From assembly GCA_018907035.1 (NCBI GenBank), contig JACCIC010000166.1, positions 699,501 through 763,500 on the forward strand: 64,000 nt of DNA, read 5' to 3'. The first letter of the stretch is position 1, and every line of letters begins with the position of its first letter. The notes below the pieces were generated by a model that saw nothing but the letters and a program-made list of their open reading frames with translations, did not search any database and was not told where the DNA came from. Below are positions 1 through 14,073 of this stretch, piece by piece. The stretch is from Sycobia sp. Sy_11. Taxonomy: Eukaryota; Arthropoda; Insecta; Hymenoptera; Epichrysomallidae. The translations under genes and the position numbers were made by a program.

Positions 1-67
<67 letters not shown>
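1..67. repeat. (AT)n microsatellite
   Basis: An almost pure AT run with one C, continuing from beyond the window start. Confidence 0.95.
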
Positions 68-1160
68 GGAAAATACCTCATTCACATATACGGATTTTTT
101 CGGGACGATGTATACATAGCCAAGTGAGAATTATAGCCGCATAGATTGATCGCTAGCTCTTTATGTCTTATAAGTTGAATCACACGAGGGGATGTTTGAA
201 TACGCGCCAGTTTTCCATTCTTGCTCTTTTATTCGAAGGACTTTGATCTGATTACGGATTATGTGTTATGCTTTTGGAGGATCTACTTCTTCTCATTTTC
301 TTTGGCACCTGCCTTATTTATACCAGCAGTTGACAAAAAACACTGGGAATTTTTCATTTTCGTGGAGTCGGTTTATCAATTTTTGTTCTAATTATTTACT
401 TTTTGAGTGTCATCTGATAAAATTAGACGCGTTCTTATAAGTCGAGCGATTTTAATTTCATAGTTTTTGTATTAAGATCATACACTTGATTACATGTGAT
501 ATTGCTTGTTCATGAATTTGACAACACTGAAGTATTAAAGTGTAAGTAAACATTAAAAAACGAAGATCATCAAGCTTAGATAAAGACATTTAATTTTATC
601 GAGTGACAGACAAATGTTGAACAAGCATAGCAATAGAATAATTTTACGATTTCAGGAGGTGTACTAATATTATAAAAAATAAAATTCATCTTTCAACTCA
701 TCAAATTTGTTAATCAGTAGTTCTCTGTACTACCATTGATCAATACCGTTAACCTTCTCATCGAATGATACAATTTTACTGACAATCTAAGCAATAACAT
801 AAATCACTTATATGTGTTAATAATTGATAAATATATAAATGTATAATAGCCGGCAGCAAATGACGCAGCAAAGGCTAATGGAAAGAAATATTTATTATGT
901 ATAAAGTAAATGAAGTAGGCAATTATTATTATCCTCTGGAGAAAGAAAATTTCACGAACGCTTAATTTCAGTTCATGTAGAGGAGTCCTGTCACTCCTCG
1001 CCAACAGAGGAAAAAATATCACTCGGCTTCAATTCTGCTTTCTACAAGTATAATAATTGTTTCTTTCTGTGAGCCGACGGACTGCATAATTATATACTAA
1101 ATTTCTATTTTGCACTTTACAACGCGTCGAATAATACAATGTTTATTTTAAAATTAAGCC

Positions 1161-1162
<2 letters not shown>

Positions 1163-1205
<43 letters not shown>
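1163..1205. repeat. (AT)n microsatellite
   Basis: A pure AT dinucleotide array of about 43 bp. Confidence 0.95.
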
Positions 1206-1209
<4 letters not shown>

Positions 1210-1722
1210 ACGAAGTAAAAGAAAAATTTCCATAAGTATATTTTCTATTATATTACTCCATACTCAATAGTTTGGTGCAGCTTCTATAGGACTGTATGAG
1301 AAATTAATTTCGAAGTGTTCTTTTTTTGCCGTTCTAACTTTTGTATACGGTTATAAAAATATTTGCGGAGAAAGTCCGAGTGTGGCGTTTTGATAAAAAT
1401 TTAAAAGAATATAAAAATCTATGAATTCTAAGAACAGCAAGAATGTATATATACATATATATATATAGAACTGTTCGAGGAGGTTTTCAAACTCCTTTGT
1501 AATTAACCAACGTTTTATGAGACGCCGGAGAATTTTCTAATTATATATATATAGCTATATGTACATATAAGTTTCACTGTTTTGTGCGCGCGCCATCAAT
1601 CTCTGCACGTGTACACACAATTAACTGGTCCCATATTCGACCTGCTAGAAATGACTTCCCGCTGGTACACTTTCGATCTAGAAGGGCATATGCTAGCCAA
1701 TCGTTTAATTAAACGAACCGTA

Positions 1723-1724
<2 letters not shown>

Positions 1725-1803
<79 letters not shown>

Positions 1804-1805
1804 TT
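1725..1805. repeat. (TA)n plus (TTAT)n compound microsatellite
   Basis: A TA array to about 1757 passes directly into about twelve TTAT units. Confidence 0.95.
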
Positions 1806-2782
1806 AAATATGCGGCTAATGAAAAACGGCCATCTACACAAATATGTCTCGGAATCTTATTTTTTGCATATATATGTATATGTATATATATCTTCGTCCG
1901 TGACAAGAAAAATTTGTAATTTATCTACTTCCGTCATGTACATGTCTAAGACGAGCTTCGTTTCTCATCCTGCGGTGAAGATCCACACATATATAATGTG
2001 GCAAAGTTGCCGCGCGGCGCGGAAGGTGCGCGGGGGGCAAAGGAGCATATAGGAGATGGTATATGAAGGAAAGAAAGCAAAAAGGACTGAAAAAAATAAA
2101 AAATAACCCGTTAAGCGAAAGCGAAGGTAACGAGCGAAGAAAGTGTTGCTCGTAGCGTTTGCACTATACACATATATATAATATACTGCCTCTCTTCTTT
2201 ACGACCCCCCGCCCCCTTACCGATGGCATTCCTATGAGCATTCACCGAATATTTCCTCCAGATGAGCATATATGTGTGTGTGGGGGGGTCTGTTGTTGTA
2301 TACGTATAAGAGAGATGTACGTAAGCAGAGATATTTTGAAATGACGCGCGCAGCCACTTTCATTTCGTGTGTTTTTCTTTCTTTTTTTTCTATTTGAACC
2401 GTTCAATTCGCTCCTGTATATCATATTTATCTAGATAAAATTGAGCTTGCGCTATTATTATTGATGAACGAACTATCCATATCATAAAGAATTGCTAGAT
2501 GGTACTCTTTCTCAATGGGCTTATCAAAAGTCCATTGAAAAATAGCAATATCTCTTCATAATATATATATAAAGATAAAAGCGTCCTTGCGGTATTCGAC
2601 TATAATTGTGCGGTTGAAAATCTATCATTTTAATGATAAAGTCTTTTACAAAAATAATTCAACGATATAGATTTGAGAGAAAGTTTTTTGCACAAACTCT
2701 TTTTAACCCGCTTTAAGTTATGAGGAAAGTAAATATATTATAGTGTATATAATAAATGCTTTAGTTCGATTTCGCCGCTATG

Positions 2783-2784
<2 letters not shown>

Positions 2785-2839
<55 letters not shown>
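2785..2839. repeat. (TA)n microsatellite
   Basis: A pure TA array of about 55 bp. The Tyr-Ile repeat ORFs over it on both strands are artefacts. Confidence 0.95.
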
Positions 2840-2843
<4 letters not shown>

Positions 2844-4347
2844 GAAAAGTCGAATTGAGGCATTGCGCAACGTTAACGTCCGTGATAAATACAAAATCAT
2901 CATAGATACTATAATCAACCGAAAGCTACAGCTTTCTTTGACTACTTTGTCTGTGATTAATTTTTTGTTTCTGATTTCGCGCACGTAAGTGTATATATAT
3001 ATATATATGGACGTGATTTATATTTATTGACTCTCGATATCCCGACCGAACAGTAATTAAACATCTAATCGAGGATCGAGGCATCATAGACATATATTTT
3101 CGTTTGCCGATCATTAATTCTCTTCCATCTAAAAGGATACACATTCACCTATATGTTTTATTCTTACAGACGGAAAGTCACGTGTGTCAAGTGTATATAA
3201 TTAGACACTCGACTTCTTTTTCAATATCGTATAACATTGTATCTGGCTAAGCATTTAAGCACTGTGGGAATGAGGCAGTTTGTTTTCTTCTCTTCGAGAT
3301 TCTACAAAAGTTGGTTCTGCAAATCATTGATTCAAATGTATGGAAAGCGTTAAAAATTTTTTAATAAAAATCAGACTGCAATAATAGTTTTAAAAGAATG
3401 ATAACGGCCTCTTAAATCGTCACATTTATCATTCCGCTCAACATTGTCGTTCGAAACGATCAATTTTCCTTTATCATACAATCATACTATCAGCCTCAAC
3501 AAAAACAAATAGCTATATATATACTTATATGTCCAAGTTATACATTTAAGTAGCCTTTGATAGACTCGTAAATTAAATTGAAATTTTGCATCTAATCCTC
3601 CGGTATAATAAAGCGTTTCTAAAAAAGCATTAAAAGTCTACATAATGACCTGCAAAACGCTATCCTATGTAATATTACAATCAACTAGGGTTTCGAAGTG
3701 ACAATGTAATATTCCTTTATGCACTTTAATTAACGATCTAGAGTTTTGTTCGGCGCAACTTGCATTATAGCAGTATATTTATATATAATAAAAAGACCTC
3801 CTAGATTTTAAGCTCTTCGATTCGCTCCATCTAACCCAAGTCGGAGAAATGATAAAAACAGAATATAAAGTTTAGTCTCAGATCCAAAGATTGAAACACG
3901 GCACGGTGAAAGGAAGTTTCAATTCGGTCGAATTTTTGTTTTACACACACGTGTACACACACAATACCCATATACATCAGATAATCAAAGAACATCGATA
4001 TTTTTCTTCTGTAAAGCCCAGACGACTAAATCCCATCGATGTAAACGCTCGTACATAAAATACCCCAGATTTATGTGCTCGCCTTCGTGGATATGTTAAT
4101 GACGCGCGTTGCTCCAAATATAAGAGTCGGGAATCGGGTGCGTTACGTGCATACGTACGTGTATGTGGGTTTCGGAGCCAAAGTGAAATTACGCGCGGCA
4201 GTTCCGCAACTACGACTATTGCCTGAAAAATCTTATTTGCAAGTCGAATTCGCGCCAGCGAGCGAGCGAGCGAGCCAGCGCTTTATATAATTAAACTCGT
4301 TATAAAACCGTTAAAAGTCGCGCAATTTGCCAGCTGAAAGAATAGAA

Positions 4348-4348
<1 letters not shown>

Positions 4349-4378
<30 letters not shown>

Positions 4379-4382
4379 GTGT
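4349..4382. repeat. (GT)n microsatellite
   Basis: A GT array with one interruption (GC). Confidence 0.9.
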
Positions 4383-4912
4383 ACAAAAACTCATTATATA
4401 TGGGTCAGTTAACGTAAATCGGAAGAGAACTCTGCTCAAAATGCATATTGATGTATCTATATATGTATGATAATGAACTTAAATTGAACATTTTTCTTTC
4501 TCGATGGGCTGTGTGATCTCATCTTGTCCTTTCGGAATTTTCAAAACTAAAAATTTAAATCAAAAATGTTCAAGCAAAAAATGATTGCGATAAAAAATTG
4601 CTAACCGATTCGGTTGGATTCTAGCTCAAATGTGTAATAATCGCAAAGGTCCTGTAAAGTTCATCAGGTATAGAAGGTATAGGTATTTCACAATTAAAAA
4701 TTTAAAAATTAGTAATTAAGTCATTTTAGTACCAATAAAGGAATTTTAATTATTATAGCATTTTTTAATTTTAAATTATCGAATTTGTTGAAATATTTAA
4801 AATTTAAGTGTTGCTCTAATTCTTACTATAATAACTTTTCAATCCGCCAATTTAAGTTCACAAGCATTAAAGTATTGCTTCATGTATTTAATCACAATTG
4901 CTCGCGGAATCG

Positions 4913-4914
<2 letters not shown>

Positions 4915-4965
<51 letters not shown>
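4915..4965. repeat. (TA)n microsatellite
   Basis: A pure TA array of about 50 bp. Confidence 0.95.
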
Positions 4966-4970
<5 letters not shown>

Positions 4971-5637
4971 CTAAGCATTTCCCCGTTCACGATGATTAAT
5001 TTTCAATTTCAAACAGATCGAAAGTCTATTATACTGCCTTGAGCGTACGTATCACGCGCGCGCGCGTGTGTGTGTGTGTTTTCAAGACGATCGGTTAATA
5101 ATATGGAAGGAGTTATGTGCGCACGAACGTCTCGTGCGACACGCCCGCGAAAAAGCAGAGCGTGAAAAACCCGAAGGTTGAGAATGTGCAATATATATAG
5201 CACAATTCTTGATTTTTCCACCCTTGCGTTTTCTTTTTATACACAGTTTTTCTTCATCTAGACTCCAGCTGTCGTATTTGCTACAGAATATACTACACAC
5301 ACACAAAACACATACATGCCATATGTAACGTTATTTAATTATGCGTTATTCAACGTAAATTTTCTGCTACCGATTCGAATTGGTATCTGAAGCTTTTACG
5401 TCGAACGCGCCTATATATTCGTCAATCAGAGCGTTAAGAATGCCAGGATTGCATGCTGTGGAAGTATAACGTTAATCTAATTAATACTCATTTATAGGTT
5501 AGTAAAATTAGCTGCTTTGTTTTACAGTCATTATAAAATTTGTTCAAATATTATGCAAACAATTCTCAGAGCATTTAGAGATAGTAAAAATAATGATAGT
5601 ATGTGTGACTTTACTGAAAATGATATTATCATATATA

Positions 5638-5639
<2 letters not shown>

Positions 5640-5697
<58 letters not shown>
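5640..5697. repeat. (AT)n microsatellite
   Basis: A pure AT array of about 57 bp, bounded on each side by short near-palindromic GAGTAT/ATACTC sequence. Confidence 0.95.
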
Positions 5698-5699
<2 letters not shown>

Positions 5700-6887
5700 T
5701 ATATTTCAATAAAAGTAATCAAAATACGGTTATTATATTTAGTAATAAAAACTTTCTTGAATTTTATAATGAAAGGTTGAATTTCTTGAAACTATTTAAT
5801 TGAATTGCGAAATTAAATGTAGCAAATTCATTCATATAAAATAATTTGTAGAATAATATTTCTTACATATATTGTAAAATTTAATCCAAAAAAGGGAAAA
5901 ATACAAGCTGCATGTCTAGAGTGTTATAAAATGAAGTTTAAATATAACTGGAGCAAATATCTGATCCTTGACCATCTACTGAACGCATCCGTAGTACGGC
6001 AGGTGGTCTTATTTTTAGACGTTCCATGGAAAATCAAGAAAACAAAATGCACATTTATTACATGTAAATGGTTCGTTTATTGGTTGGGAAAAAACGACAA
6101 CTGGAAAAATGAGTTTTGAAAAAAAAAAGTTCATTTGTCACTTTGTAGTGTCTGTAGCTCTCTATATATTTAGTTATCCACACTTGTAAACATAATCCGT
6201 GTACAAAAATCAAACTATATAAGTGTATATATACAATGTGTACCGAAGCCCCAAACATAATATGATAAGTGTAAGTTAAATTTACCTAAAAATCTTATAT
6301 CTATATAATAATCAATTTTAGGTAAATATCTCGCTGTGTGTTTAGGTTTTATTTGTCAAGCCAACCTCTTATTCAATCGACGAACCGTTTAGTCATACAT
6401 ACAAAAATACCCACACACACACAGCGGAAGCAATTTCCTTCCCTTGCTGGAAGACTTCAGTGTAGTCACTACTTTCCATGATAAACTAATAAACTGTTCG
6501 TTTCCGAAGAATGCGTGTATAAGTTGATTTTACCGGCGCTTATAATATTCATTCAAACGTCGCGCATTTCAATTAGAGTACACAAAAGTGGGCGTGTGAA
6601 TCGTGGCATATCTCTATATATGTATGTGGGCTTTTCAACAAACGAAAAGAATATCCCATTCATTGAAAGAAGCAGAAGAAATTAAAAAGCAAGACCTTAT
6701 ATCCATAGAGCGAGCTAAAGTAGCGCATTAAGCTAAATTATACATATACAGATCTGCCTGAAGCTCGGCATACCGAATGAGCCCAACGAGTCCCAGAAGA
6801 AACGTAAACAGAATTTTAAACCGATTTTCAATTTTTAATCAAACACGGGCGGCAGCGCTCGTTGTGCTGCCAACCATTTCCGTTTCG

Positions 6888-6890
6888 TTA

Positions 6891-6951
<61 letters not shown>
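6888..6951. repeat. (AT)n microsatellite
   Basis: An AT array with one early interruption, about 60 bp. Confidence 0.95.
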
Positions 6952-6952
<1 letters not shown>

Positions 6953-7204
6953 TTTTTCGAGCTAGAGAATAGTTGATATATGTACAGCCAACAATGCTGT
7001 CGGCAAGATAATGCGTTCATATGCACATTAATTTCGTTTCTGTCTACCCCTTTCCCTCCGTCGCCTGCGGGGCTGTCCCGTAATTCCACCCTCTCCCGTC
7101 CACCAGAGCCTTCTTTCAAAACCACGCGCCTTATAGCACACGCCGACGAGCTGCACAAAACATTTGCATTTCTTTTGTAAACACAATCATAACGTCGTGG
7201 TAAC

Positions 7205-7207
<3 letters not shown>

Positions 7208-7254
<47 letters not shown>
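7208..7254. repeat. (TA)n microsatellite
   Basis: A TA array of about 45 bp. Confidence 0.95.
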
Positions 7255-7257
<3 letters not shown>

Positions 7258-7752
7258 GTATACTGTACTACCGTATCTGTTTTTCTATATATATATACAC
7301 ACACGCACGCCCGCGACCGCGCCTCCTACATAGATATGTGTATATAAGGCCAGTACTATATCCCGCCGAAGCAGGAGGAACGGAACGAACGCGTGAGGAG
7401 GTCGAGGAGGAGGGGGGGAGAAGACGCCGTCGGGAGAAAGGTGTATCGCTGACCTGCTTTCGGTGGCGCGGCTCCTTGTATATATGTACACACACATACA
7501 GACACACACAAACCACGCGGCGCGCGCGCGCCTTCCTTCTTTTCCGCGGCGCTCGCGCCCGTTGAGCGATCAATATAATTACTCGTTCGCGCGCGCATTA
7601 ACCCGTGAAACGGATCGCTGGGCGGAGAGGGGGGGTGAGGTGATCGCGAGCCCCCTTTCGGCGATAAGCCCGTATAGGTATACGTATGTACGCGAGCTGG
7701 ATTCTCGTAATAATTTAGTGAATTTGGCGCGCGCACACAGGACACACACCTG

Positions 7753-7756
<4 letters not shown>

Positions 7757-7806
<50 letters not shown>
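7757..7806. repeat. (TA)n microsatellite
   Basis: A pure TA array of about 50 bp. Confidence 0.95.
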
Positions 7807-7808
<2 letters not shown>

Positions 7809-7919
7809 CATATATATTTCATGTCTACCTGTGCACGCGTGCGGTCGGCGCACGGGATAGAAAGTTATTTCTCGATCTCGCCCACTTTCCTCTCTCTCCC
7901 TCACACACATATTCTCACT

Positions 7920-7920
7920 C

Positions 7921-7961
<41 letters not shown>
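7920..7961. repeat. (TC)n microsatellite
   Basis: A TC array, pure over 7931-7961, in a pyrimidine-rich patch. Confidence 0.95.
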
Positions 7962-7964
<3 letters not shown>

Positions 7965-8264
7965 TTCGCCACGTGAAATGAGCGACACGAGAGAGCGATC
8001 GAAAGAGATGTTGAATTTCGTTCGTGCTAATGCCCTAAATACTTTACTCATATTATTCACCTGCCTATATATATGTATCGTATATAGACAAATTCACTTT
8101 TTCCTCCTCGGGTACACTTAAGACTCATTTTTTTCCTTCTTATTATATGCGTACGGTATGGAAATTTATATCTAAATCAAATTTATCGGTGGTAGACAGG
8201 TAATAATTCTGGGGTCCTGCAATATATCGTATTAGAAGTTTGTTGTAATTATTTGGTTATAAAG

Positions 8265-8269
<5 letters not shown>

Positions 8270-8317
<48 letters not shown>
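8270..8317. repeat. (TA)n microsatellite
   Basis: A pure TA array of about 47 bp. Confidence 0.95.
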
Positions 8318-8320
<3 letters not shown>

Positions 8321-8585
8321 AGGTTAAAATATTGCAAATTCATCTGTAACTAAGAGTCAGGCATCTCATACAATAAAAATGGTTAATAACGGCCATTTTC
8401 ACTATAATTTCATATTTTATTACACAGACACACACACACACATACACGCGCGCGCACTTGAGTACATGGACAAATGAAAATGATAGACGGGAGGGAAAAA
8501 GTCGTTTTTTAATTATAATACAATAGCCTCAATACACGCCCTTAAAATGTTCCTTGGAAATAAATTATATTCTTCTCCTTTTCTC

Positions 8586-8588
<3 letters not shown>

Positions 8589-8636
<48 letters not shown>
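8589..8636. repeat. (TA)n microsatellite
   Basis: A pure TA array of about 47 bp. Confidence 0.95.
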
Positions 8637-8637
<1 letters not shown>

Positions 8638-9508
8638 GATCCGGCGCAGCGGGCGGAGAAGGTAAAAGTTTTTCTTTTACCAACGCGTTCCCGATGCCGT
8701 TATCTTTTAACGCGAAGCAATGAATTAAGAAGATAGAATGAGAAAGAGGCGTCCAAACGCGGGGAATTGATATAAGGTCCAGGGCAAATGGAAAGCCGAG
8801 GACACTCCCGCAAGAGCATTCATTATGCGTACGATAAGATCGAGTATGTGTTTGTTTGTCGTTCTCGTATACGGATAAAAAAAACTGGAACCACTACGCA
8901 CACGTACGCGCGTTTAAATTATTCTTCCACTGTACAGTTTTCACTTACTGTAAATTTATCCGCCAGGAAGAAAGTACACGGGGGAGCTAACACGTGTATA
9001 ACGAGCACCTTCGCACTACTGGTATTTGTAGACGGACTGTGCGTTAGCGAGCGTCAGGCCGTTAGGAGCGGGAAGATTTCTCGATCCGTCAGAAACACCA
9101 AGATAGCATCGTTAGATAATAGTCCACGAGGCAACGGCTACCGATTTCGTCGAAAAATTTGCATAAAACATAATGTGGGTTTACCGCGTTGAAATTTATT
9201 CGGGTATTTAAATGGTATAGCCCACAAATGGAAATCGCAATACTGCGTATGTAGTATTAGTACTACGTCTGTAAAAAAAATTGAAGAAGCTCATTCCAGG
9301 CGCTATATCCAGAATTCAAAGCTGAAGCTTTCTCTCTATACATGTGTACAGATGTAGGTGTGTAAAAAATTATCTTGACCACTCGATGAAATACTATAGG
9401 ATAAATGTCGACGCCACTGTATTGTGAATTGCATCCTCTTGCGGTTCAGCAACAGATGGAGACTCGAAAACCGTATCCGTTTATATACGAGTATATATAT
9501 ACATACGA

Positions 9509-9556
<48 letters not shown>
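9509..9556. repeat. (AT)n microsatellite
   Basis: A pure AT array preceded by two short GAGTATATATA copies. Confidence 0.95.
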
Positions 9557-9559
<3 letters not shown>

Positions 9560-10043
9560 GATACCTACATCACGCATGATCATAAATTAAATCTATTATA
9601 GACCCGCACAACCGTTTCGAATGGAGTAACATTAAGTGGAATTTAAGCTCGTCGTCTTTTCGTATTTCGGATTAAAAATGTCGCGGTGATAAAATACCAA
9701 TTTGCTCGGTATATGTATTATATATATGCATGCCTGGCGAATGGAAGGAGTCTTTAAAATGCGGCTCTGGGATAAGTCTTCCTCAAAATGGAAGGAAGAA
9801 AAGAGCGGATCGAGGCCCTAGACTGTATAATAAACGAACGATCGGGTCTCGAGATTTTTTTTTGCGATTTAAGGGAAAAAGCGAAGGGCGCTTAAGAAGC
9901 TATTTAATATTTTTAATAATGCCGTACAGGTATATCGTTGAATATATAACGAGATGTGAAAATTACCGATTTAGTTTTTTTCTCACTGTAGGTGTTCGTA
10001 AACTGTGAAAGGGCTGTGCGTTATTAGTTTAATTTAACTTAAG

Positions 10044-10114
10044 TATATAAAATGTGACCTTTATAGCATCAGTTTCAAATCTGCTTTCAAACGGATGACA
10101 GATGCCCTCATGTA
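10044..10114 (+). promoter_or_regulatory. Weak candidate core promoter and start exon
   Basis: TATATAAAA (10044-10052) is followed by the insect-type initiator TCAGTT (10069-10074), slightly closer than usual. It is followed within 45 bases by four ATGs, the last of which reads ATGAAG|GTAGAT. That could be a two-residue phase-0 start exon for the large gene 12.8 kb downstream. Such matches are common by chance here. Confidence 0.15.
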
Positions 10115-10768
10115 GGGGATGAAGGTAGATATAAAAAAACGAATAATATAACTATATGTAATTCATACATTTGTCGTTATATTCCTCGAATTTTCTTGTA
10201 ATTAAAGCTACTTTGAACAGTTATGGGAATTTTATATATTTAAGCGAATACATCATATAACTCTAGTGTATACTTCACTTTATTTAAGATGACAAAATTC
10301 AGTTATAATAAATTTCAATTACCTCTAATCCTAAAGATATTTATCAATTTATTAAAATACATCTATTCAAATAAATGCTCCAAAATGTCTTATTTCGCTA
10401 TGATCTATATAATACATAGTATGTAAGTAAACGTAATATTTTACATTATTAACAAATGTGTTAAGAATTATTACGCTTGCAAATAAATTTTTTGAGCTGT
10501 TCATTATGAATGTTATTTTCTACCAAATTTTCATAGTAAATAGAAATTTGAACATTGAAAAGATAAGCAGTAATCTTAAAACAGGAAGCTATGTACAAGC
10601 ACTTAACTCTAGTATTTACAGGCAGGACAATTCTATATTTATTTTGTGACTCCAATGAAGCGATTCTAAATTAATTATTCAGCACGCACTTTCAATCTCA
10701 ATGGTATCTTGTCGAGCTACACATACCTATATACCTATATATTATTTACTTATCCCAGGATGATTTTC

Positions 10769-10773
<5 letters not shown>

Positions 10774-10860
<87 letters not shown>
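10774..10860. repeat. (TC)n then (AT)n compound microsatellite
   Basis: A TC array to 10808 turns directly into an AT array to 10860. Confidence 0.95.
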
Positions 10861-10863
<3 letters not shown>

Positions 10864-11320
10864 ACATCTACTCGGTAGCTGCTTTTGTAAATAGAGGCTA
10901 CGCTAGTCCGATACATTATATATATGAAAGCCATACGACAGAATGAGTCTTGAAAATTTTGAATGACTCTAATTTAAACGGTCTAACTGAAAAGGTCTCT
11001 TAAGTGGCTTTTCTTTTCTTTTTTTTTTGTTCTTTATATATCTAAAGCGAGTTTAAATGAGATTTGTATATGCCGATTTTAATTGATTGCAGAATACTTG
11101 AAATAAGACTTTTCGAAGGAGCGTTCGATGTACACTTTCGATTTCGGTATATAATGGATTCACTTTTAAGTCAGGTTGGACAAAGAATAAATGGGTATCT
11201 ATTTATATTGTATTCAAATTTCACTCTCGTGCAGATAAGACTTCCGTCTGAGACAAAACATTCTGTTTTTACACAGCAGTAAGTGTTTATAAAGTCAACG
11301 ATTTTAATCAATCATTTATG

Positions 11321-11351
11321 CACACACTCACACGTGTGTGTGTGTGTGTGT
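11321..11351. repeat. CA/GT palindromic microsatellite
   Basis: CACACACTCACAC is followed at once by GTGTGTGTG, giving a sequence that can fold on itself. Confidence 0.85.
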
Positions 11352-11729
11352 CAAATGTTTCTAATACAATTATAAAGAAACTGTAGAAATCTTAAGAAAT
11401 AAGAACTCCCCATCCCTCGACCCGCAATCATATATATATATATATATAATTATGGATGTAAAATGAAGTTTCAAAAGAATAACGTACCATAATATAAATA
11501 ATAAAATCAGCTGATGACTGTCACATTCAGAGAAATATTAACTTAAAATTTTGTTGTTAAGTACCCGACGTTAAATTAAGTGAAATAAATGTTTATTCAA
11601 GACAAATGATTATTCATTCTATTTAAATGACAAATTCTCTATTTCAAGTAAATATTTCATTGGTAAATGAAATCTCGCAATTCATAATTTTTCTATATTC
11701 AACCCACAACCTATCAAGCGATCATTCCA

Positions 11730-11731
<2 letters not shown>

Positions 11732-11776
<45 letters not shown>
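11732..11776. repeat. (AT)n microsatellite
   Basis: A pure AT array of about 45 bp. Confidence 0.95.
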
Positions 11777-11779
<3 letters not shown>

Positions 11780-11968
11780 TCATACATATATAATGAATAA
11801 GCACAATATGTTTTGCACGCTCCTTATATACTATTACATTACATATTTTATACTTTAAATGCGACACGCATTGACCTCATCGTTTATATACCGATATGTT
11901 GCAAAATATAAAAATCGTTTACAAAGAATCGCAGTAGAACACGTTTATACATAAATATACAGAGTATA

Positions 11969-11972
11969 AATA

Positions 11973-12020
<48 letters not shown>

Positions 12021-12026
12021 TATATA
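11969..12026. repeat. (AT)n microsatellite
   Basis: An AT array with a G or C interruption near each end. Confidence 0.95.
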
Positions 12027-12197
12027 CCGAAAATTGCGCAAGTAACGCTTTTCCATCACCGCTCTCTTTTTCATTTTCTTCGCGTACACGCGTTCGTGTT
12101 CGTCGTCGCCGTCGTTCATTATCTCTGTCATAGCACACACACGCGCGCGCACACTGATATTGATTTGCGCTCCGCCGGCCAATAATAACAGGCGTGA

Positions 12198-12250
<53 letters not shown>
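12198..12250. repeat. (TA)n microsatellite
   Basis: A pure TA array of about 52 bp. Confidence 0.95.
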
Positions 12251-12253
<3 letters not shown>

Positions 12254-12344
12254 CGCCATTGGGAAAAGAACCGATATTACATCACCCCCCGCTCCTTACG
12301 GCTCTTTACATGTATGTATTTATATTATATACCTTAGCAGATAC

Positions 12345-12346
<2 letters not shown>

Positions 12347-12386
<40 letters not shown>
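12347..12386. repeat. (TA)n microsatellite
   Basis: A pure TA array of about 38 bp. Confidence 0.95.
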
Positions 12387-12389
<3 letters not shown>

Positions 12390-14055
12390 TACATGGGAAA
12401 TCGGAAAAGCAGTGACGCGCCGTTCGCCGTCGGCGCGCAGAAAAGTCCCACGTATATCCCACACGCACACTGTGCATTACATAGATGCACGTGCTTGGCG
12501 GCGCGCGCGCGTGTCTCTCTATATTTATACGCAACGCATATGCACACGGCATAATGCACGTCGTAATCGTATACATCGTCCTAACGGGGCAGATATGTAT
12601 AGAGGCGTCGGATATAGCGCGATTGACAGAACGAGACAATGATGCCACGATTCGCGCTGTGACTTGGAATGCGAGGGCTGCTGGAAATTAATGCTGTATC
12701 TTGCTCCCTATATATCGTGACTGACAGGATGCTGAATTTAATGTCATTTAATAATCCGTCGAGGCGTATTACATATATATTTAAGCTGACTGAATTATTA
12801 AGTTCAAAGATATTTTTATAGCTCACGTATACCTATAGGGTATCGTAAACTTTGAAATAACTCGTTTCAAGGCTCCTTTGCGATTAGAAAGCTATGGTAC
12901 TTTTACCCACTTGGATGGAATTATCGAATATGACAAGTTTATCGCGTGAGATACGAAATATGGGCATAAAGTATTATAATAAAAGTAATCTATAGACCAA
13001 CGCCTTCTTTAATGTGTACGGGCTAATTAAAAAAAATGCTCATTTTGTTGCATTAAATGGATCAAAGGATTCGTGCCCAAGAAATTTCTTCAAGCTTGTC
13101 GCCCGCACATTGAAGAACATTTAATAAACATTGATTAGAAACTCGCTCCCATTATATTAACTTTCTTATTTCATTAATGGGAACAAAAAATGTTACCTAT
13201 ATATTTTTAGATGCTTTACTGCTCATATTTTATGTTAATTTTAATTGTATATTTATTCACAGTACTAAAGACAATATCGTATAAACTTTTTTTAATTGTT
13301 TTTATTTTTAAGCGTCAGATTAAAAATGCACCTCCTTATCTAACTAAGTAACTAACACATCTCTCTCTACCGTTTCGTATTTCCGAAATATTTATTTAGT
13401 TAATAACTTCAAATGCATAGGAAATCGATAGGCGTTTATCAATCTCGTTAAATCCCTAATAATTCGTTAGAGCGTATATAGCATGTTTTGTTGCATTTGT
13501 AGTTTTTGATAATAACAAAATAAACTGATCTAATTATAACCACGTTAAAAGCAATTTTATCCAAGTTAATTGTTGTGCGTGAGTTTAAATGTTTTGAAAC
13601 TGTAACTTATAATCATTACAAACGATTATTAAAAATATTCAAAATTTTAATAAACAAAAGTTCGATTCAGTAACTAAACTCTAATAAACAGAGTTAATTA
13701 TAATTTATTTATAAATAAGAAGGGATTAATTAACCCTCCACGCCCAAAATTCGTTAAAATCAAGCAAGTTGGGATTTTACGTTTTTAAGTTGCACTTTCA
13801 AATAAAAAGGGAAAGACGTTCGTACATGTGAAATAATTTCGGAGCGGTACGACGATGGAGTCGCGAAGAGAAAGCGGTGACGAGATACATGCATGACGTA
13901 TGTGTGTTTCCCAGTTACTATGATAGCAAATAATTAAGTTGTTAATCGATTCGTCGAAATATACGCAATCTAAAATATTAAATAAATTTCGAAAAGTAAA
14001 TCATTAAAAGTATTTCAAACTGTACGCATTTATCTTTGTAAGCTCCCATCTATTC

Positions 14056-14073
14056 TGACGTCGTTCTGACGTG
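14056..14073 (+). promoter_or_regulatory. Two CRE-like TGACGT sites one helical turn apart
   Basis: TGACGTC at 14056-14062 and TGACGTG at 14067-14073 lie in a repeated TTCTGACGT context with 11-bp spacing. In animals TGACGT is a CREB/ATF core. No transcript start is evident nearby. Confidence 0.25.

Larger units (their letters stand above)
68..14000. other. Intergenic or 5' flank, no gene seen (first part)
   Basis: AT-rich sequence crowded with AT, GT and TC arrays. Short open frames on both strands are explained by the arrays (Tyr-Ile, Thr-His, Arg-Glu repeats) or are chance frames without splice support or protein-like composition. GC-richer, CpG-rich patches at about 7050-7860 and 12050-12700 hold no convincing exon. 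Confidence 0.6.

Noticed and set aside
7356..8060. 234-codon minus-strand open frame
   Set aside because: It passes through GA, TA and CpG-rich simple sequence and has no coherent protein composition or splice support.
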